IMG/VR virus record: IMGVR_UViG_3300031772_000331
Span: 1-21,672 of that record
DNA from: a virus
DNA length: 21,672 nt
Strand: one strand, 5' to 3'
The notes beneath the pieces were generated by a model. The model made no database searches. It worked only from the letters and a program-made list of their open reading frames with translations, and had not been told where the DNA came from. Below, piece after piece: positions 21,464 through 21,672 of the stretch; positions within the stretch are counted from its first letter, which is position 1; the number at the start of each line of letters is the position of its first letter. The position numbers and the translations under genes were made by a program.

Positions 21464-21672
21464 TTAATTCTCGTTTTTCTTGACAGGTGTGTATCCCATT
21501 TTTTTCGTGACATCCATAGCTCTTTTACTAGGAGTTTTGCTAAAGGCGTTTTTGGATTGATAACCAGCTACTCCGCCAGTAGTGGAAACTTCTTTCATCT
21601 CTTTATCCATTTGTCTGGCTTTATCTTCAAGAGCTTCAAGTTTTTTAGCCCTAGCATCAAACTGAGCAAGTG
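21464..21672 (-). CDS. C-terminal end of an unidentified gene (cut by right edge)
   Basis: An open minus-strand frame enters from the right edge and ends at TAA 21464-21466, seven bases before the start of the next gene. The visible ~68 residues contain a charged helix (LAQFDARAKKLEALEDKARQ), then MKEVSTTGGVAGYQSKNAF and a basic tail (KRAMDVTKKMGYTPVKKNEN). It is soluble, Lys-rich and coiled-coil-like. Tight spacing to the head genes suggests it belongs to the same operon. The fragment is too short to name. Confidence 0.6.
   Translation of the reverse strand, partial: LAQFDARAKKLEALEDKARQMDKEMKEVSTTGGVAGYQSKNAFSKTPSKRAMDVTKKMGYTPVKKNEN

Overview
The window reads as part of the genome of an AT-rich tailed phage of the T4-like myovirus kind, probably known only from environmental sequence. 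The evidence is a T4-type head-assembly set: a gp21-like prohead protease, a gp22-like acidic scaffold and a gp23-like major capsid protein with a predicted maturation cleavage site like that of T4. Around it lie fiber-like proteins with low-complexity beta repeats, many small phage proteins, ATGA-coupled genes and free-standing homing endonucleases. No tRNA, rRNA, CRISPR array or transposase was seen.

Layout. (1) 1-3718, plus strand: four fiber-type structural genes; the first runs off the left edge and the third carries about 18 copies of a ~17-residue repeat. (2) 3735-4970, minus strand: two hypothetical proteins and a GNAT acetyltransferase. (3) 4998-6647, minus strand: homing-endonuclease-like protein A behind a sigma70-like promoter. 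(4) 6714-9877, minus strand: scaffold, major capsid protein and a strong terminator. This block looks clearly richer in GC than its neighbours. (5) 10073-13361, plus strand: homing-endonuclease-like protein B (a paralogue of A), a DUF3008-type protein, two hypothetical proteins and a terminator. (6) 13371-16717, minus strand: small accessory genes, including an RlaP-type nucleotidyltransferase, a DUF5662/HD-like protein, a zinc-finger protein, a twin-arginine-leader miniprotein that carries a piece resembling the capsid protein, and a 53-residue gene. (7) 16920-19256, minus strand: a fractured GMP reductase/IMP dehydrogenase family gene. (8) 19306-21672, minus strand: two small proteins with a shared N-terminal leader, the prohead protease, a Pro/Ala-rich candidate head protein, and the end of another gene at the right edge.

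The most notable system is the fractured gene in part 7. The N-terminal half of a GuaC-like enzyme is fused to an N-intein and the C-terminal half to a C-intein. Between them a separate gene encodes a NUMOD3/Vsr-like homing endonuclease. Joining the exteins restores the catalytic loop GGG-SICTTR and a 321-residue enzyme without CBS domains. The design matches the IMPDH-1 split-intein loci known from marine metagenomes. Here it is linked to T4-like head genes, and its extein looks more like GMP reductase than IMP dehydrogenase. All three endonucleases in the window share a D...E-x-[ND]-G-x-[FY]-W-H core. Two of them flank the scaffold-capsid cassette, so selfish endonucleases have apparently shaped much of this region.
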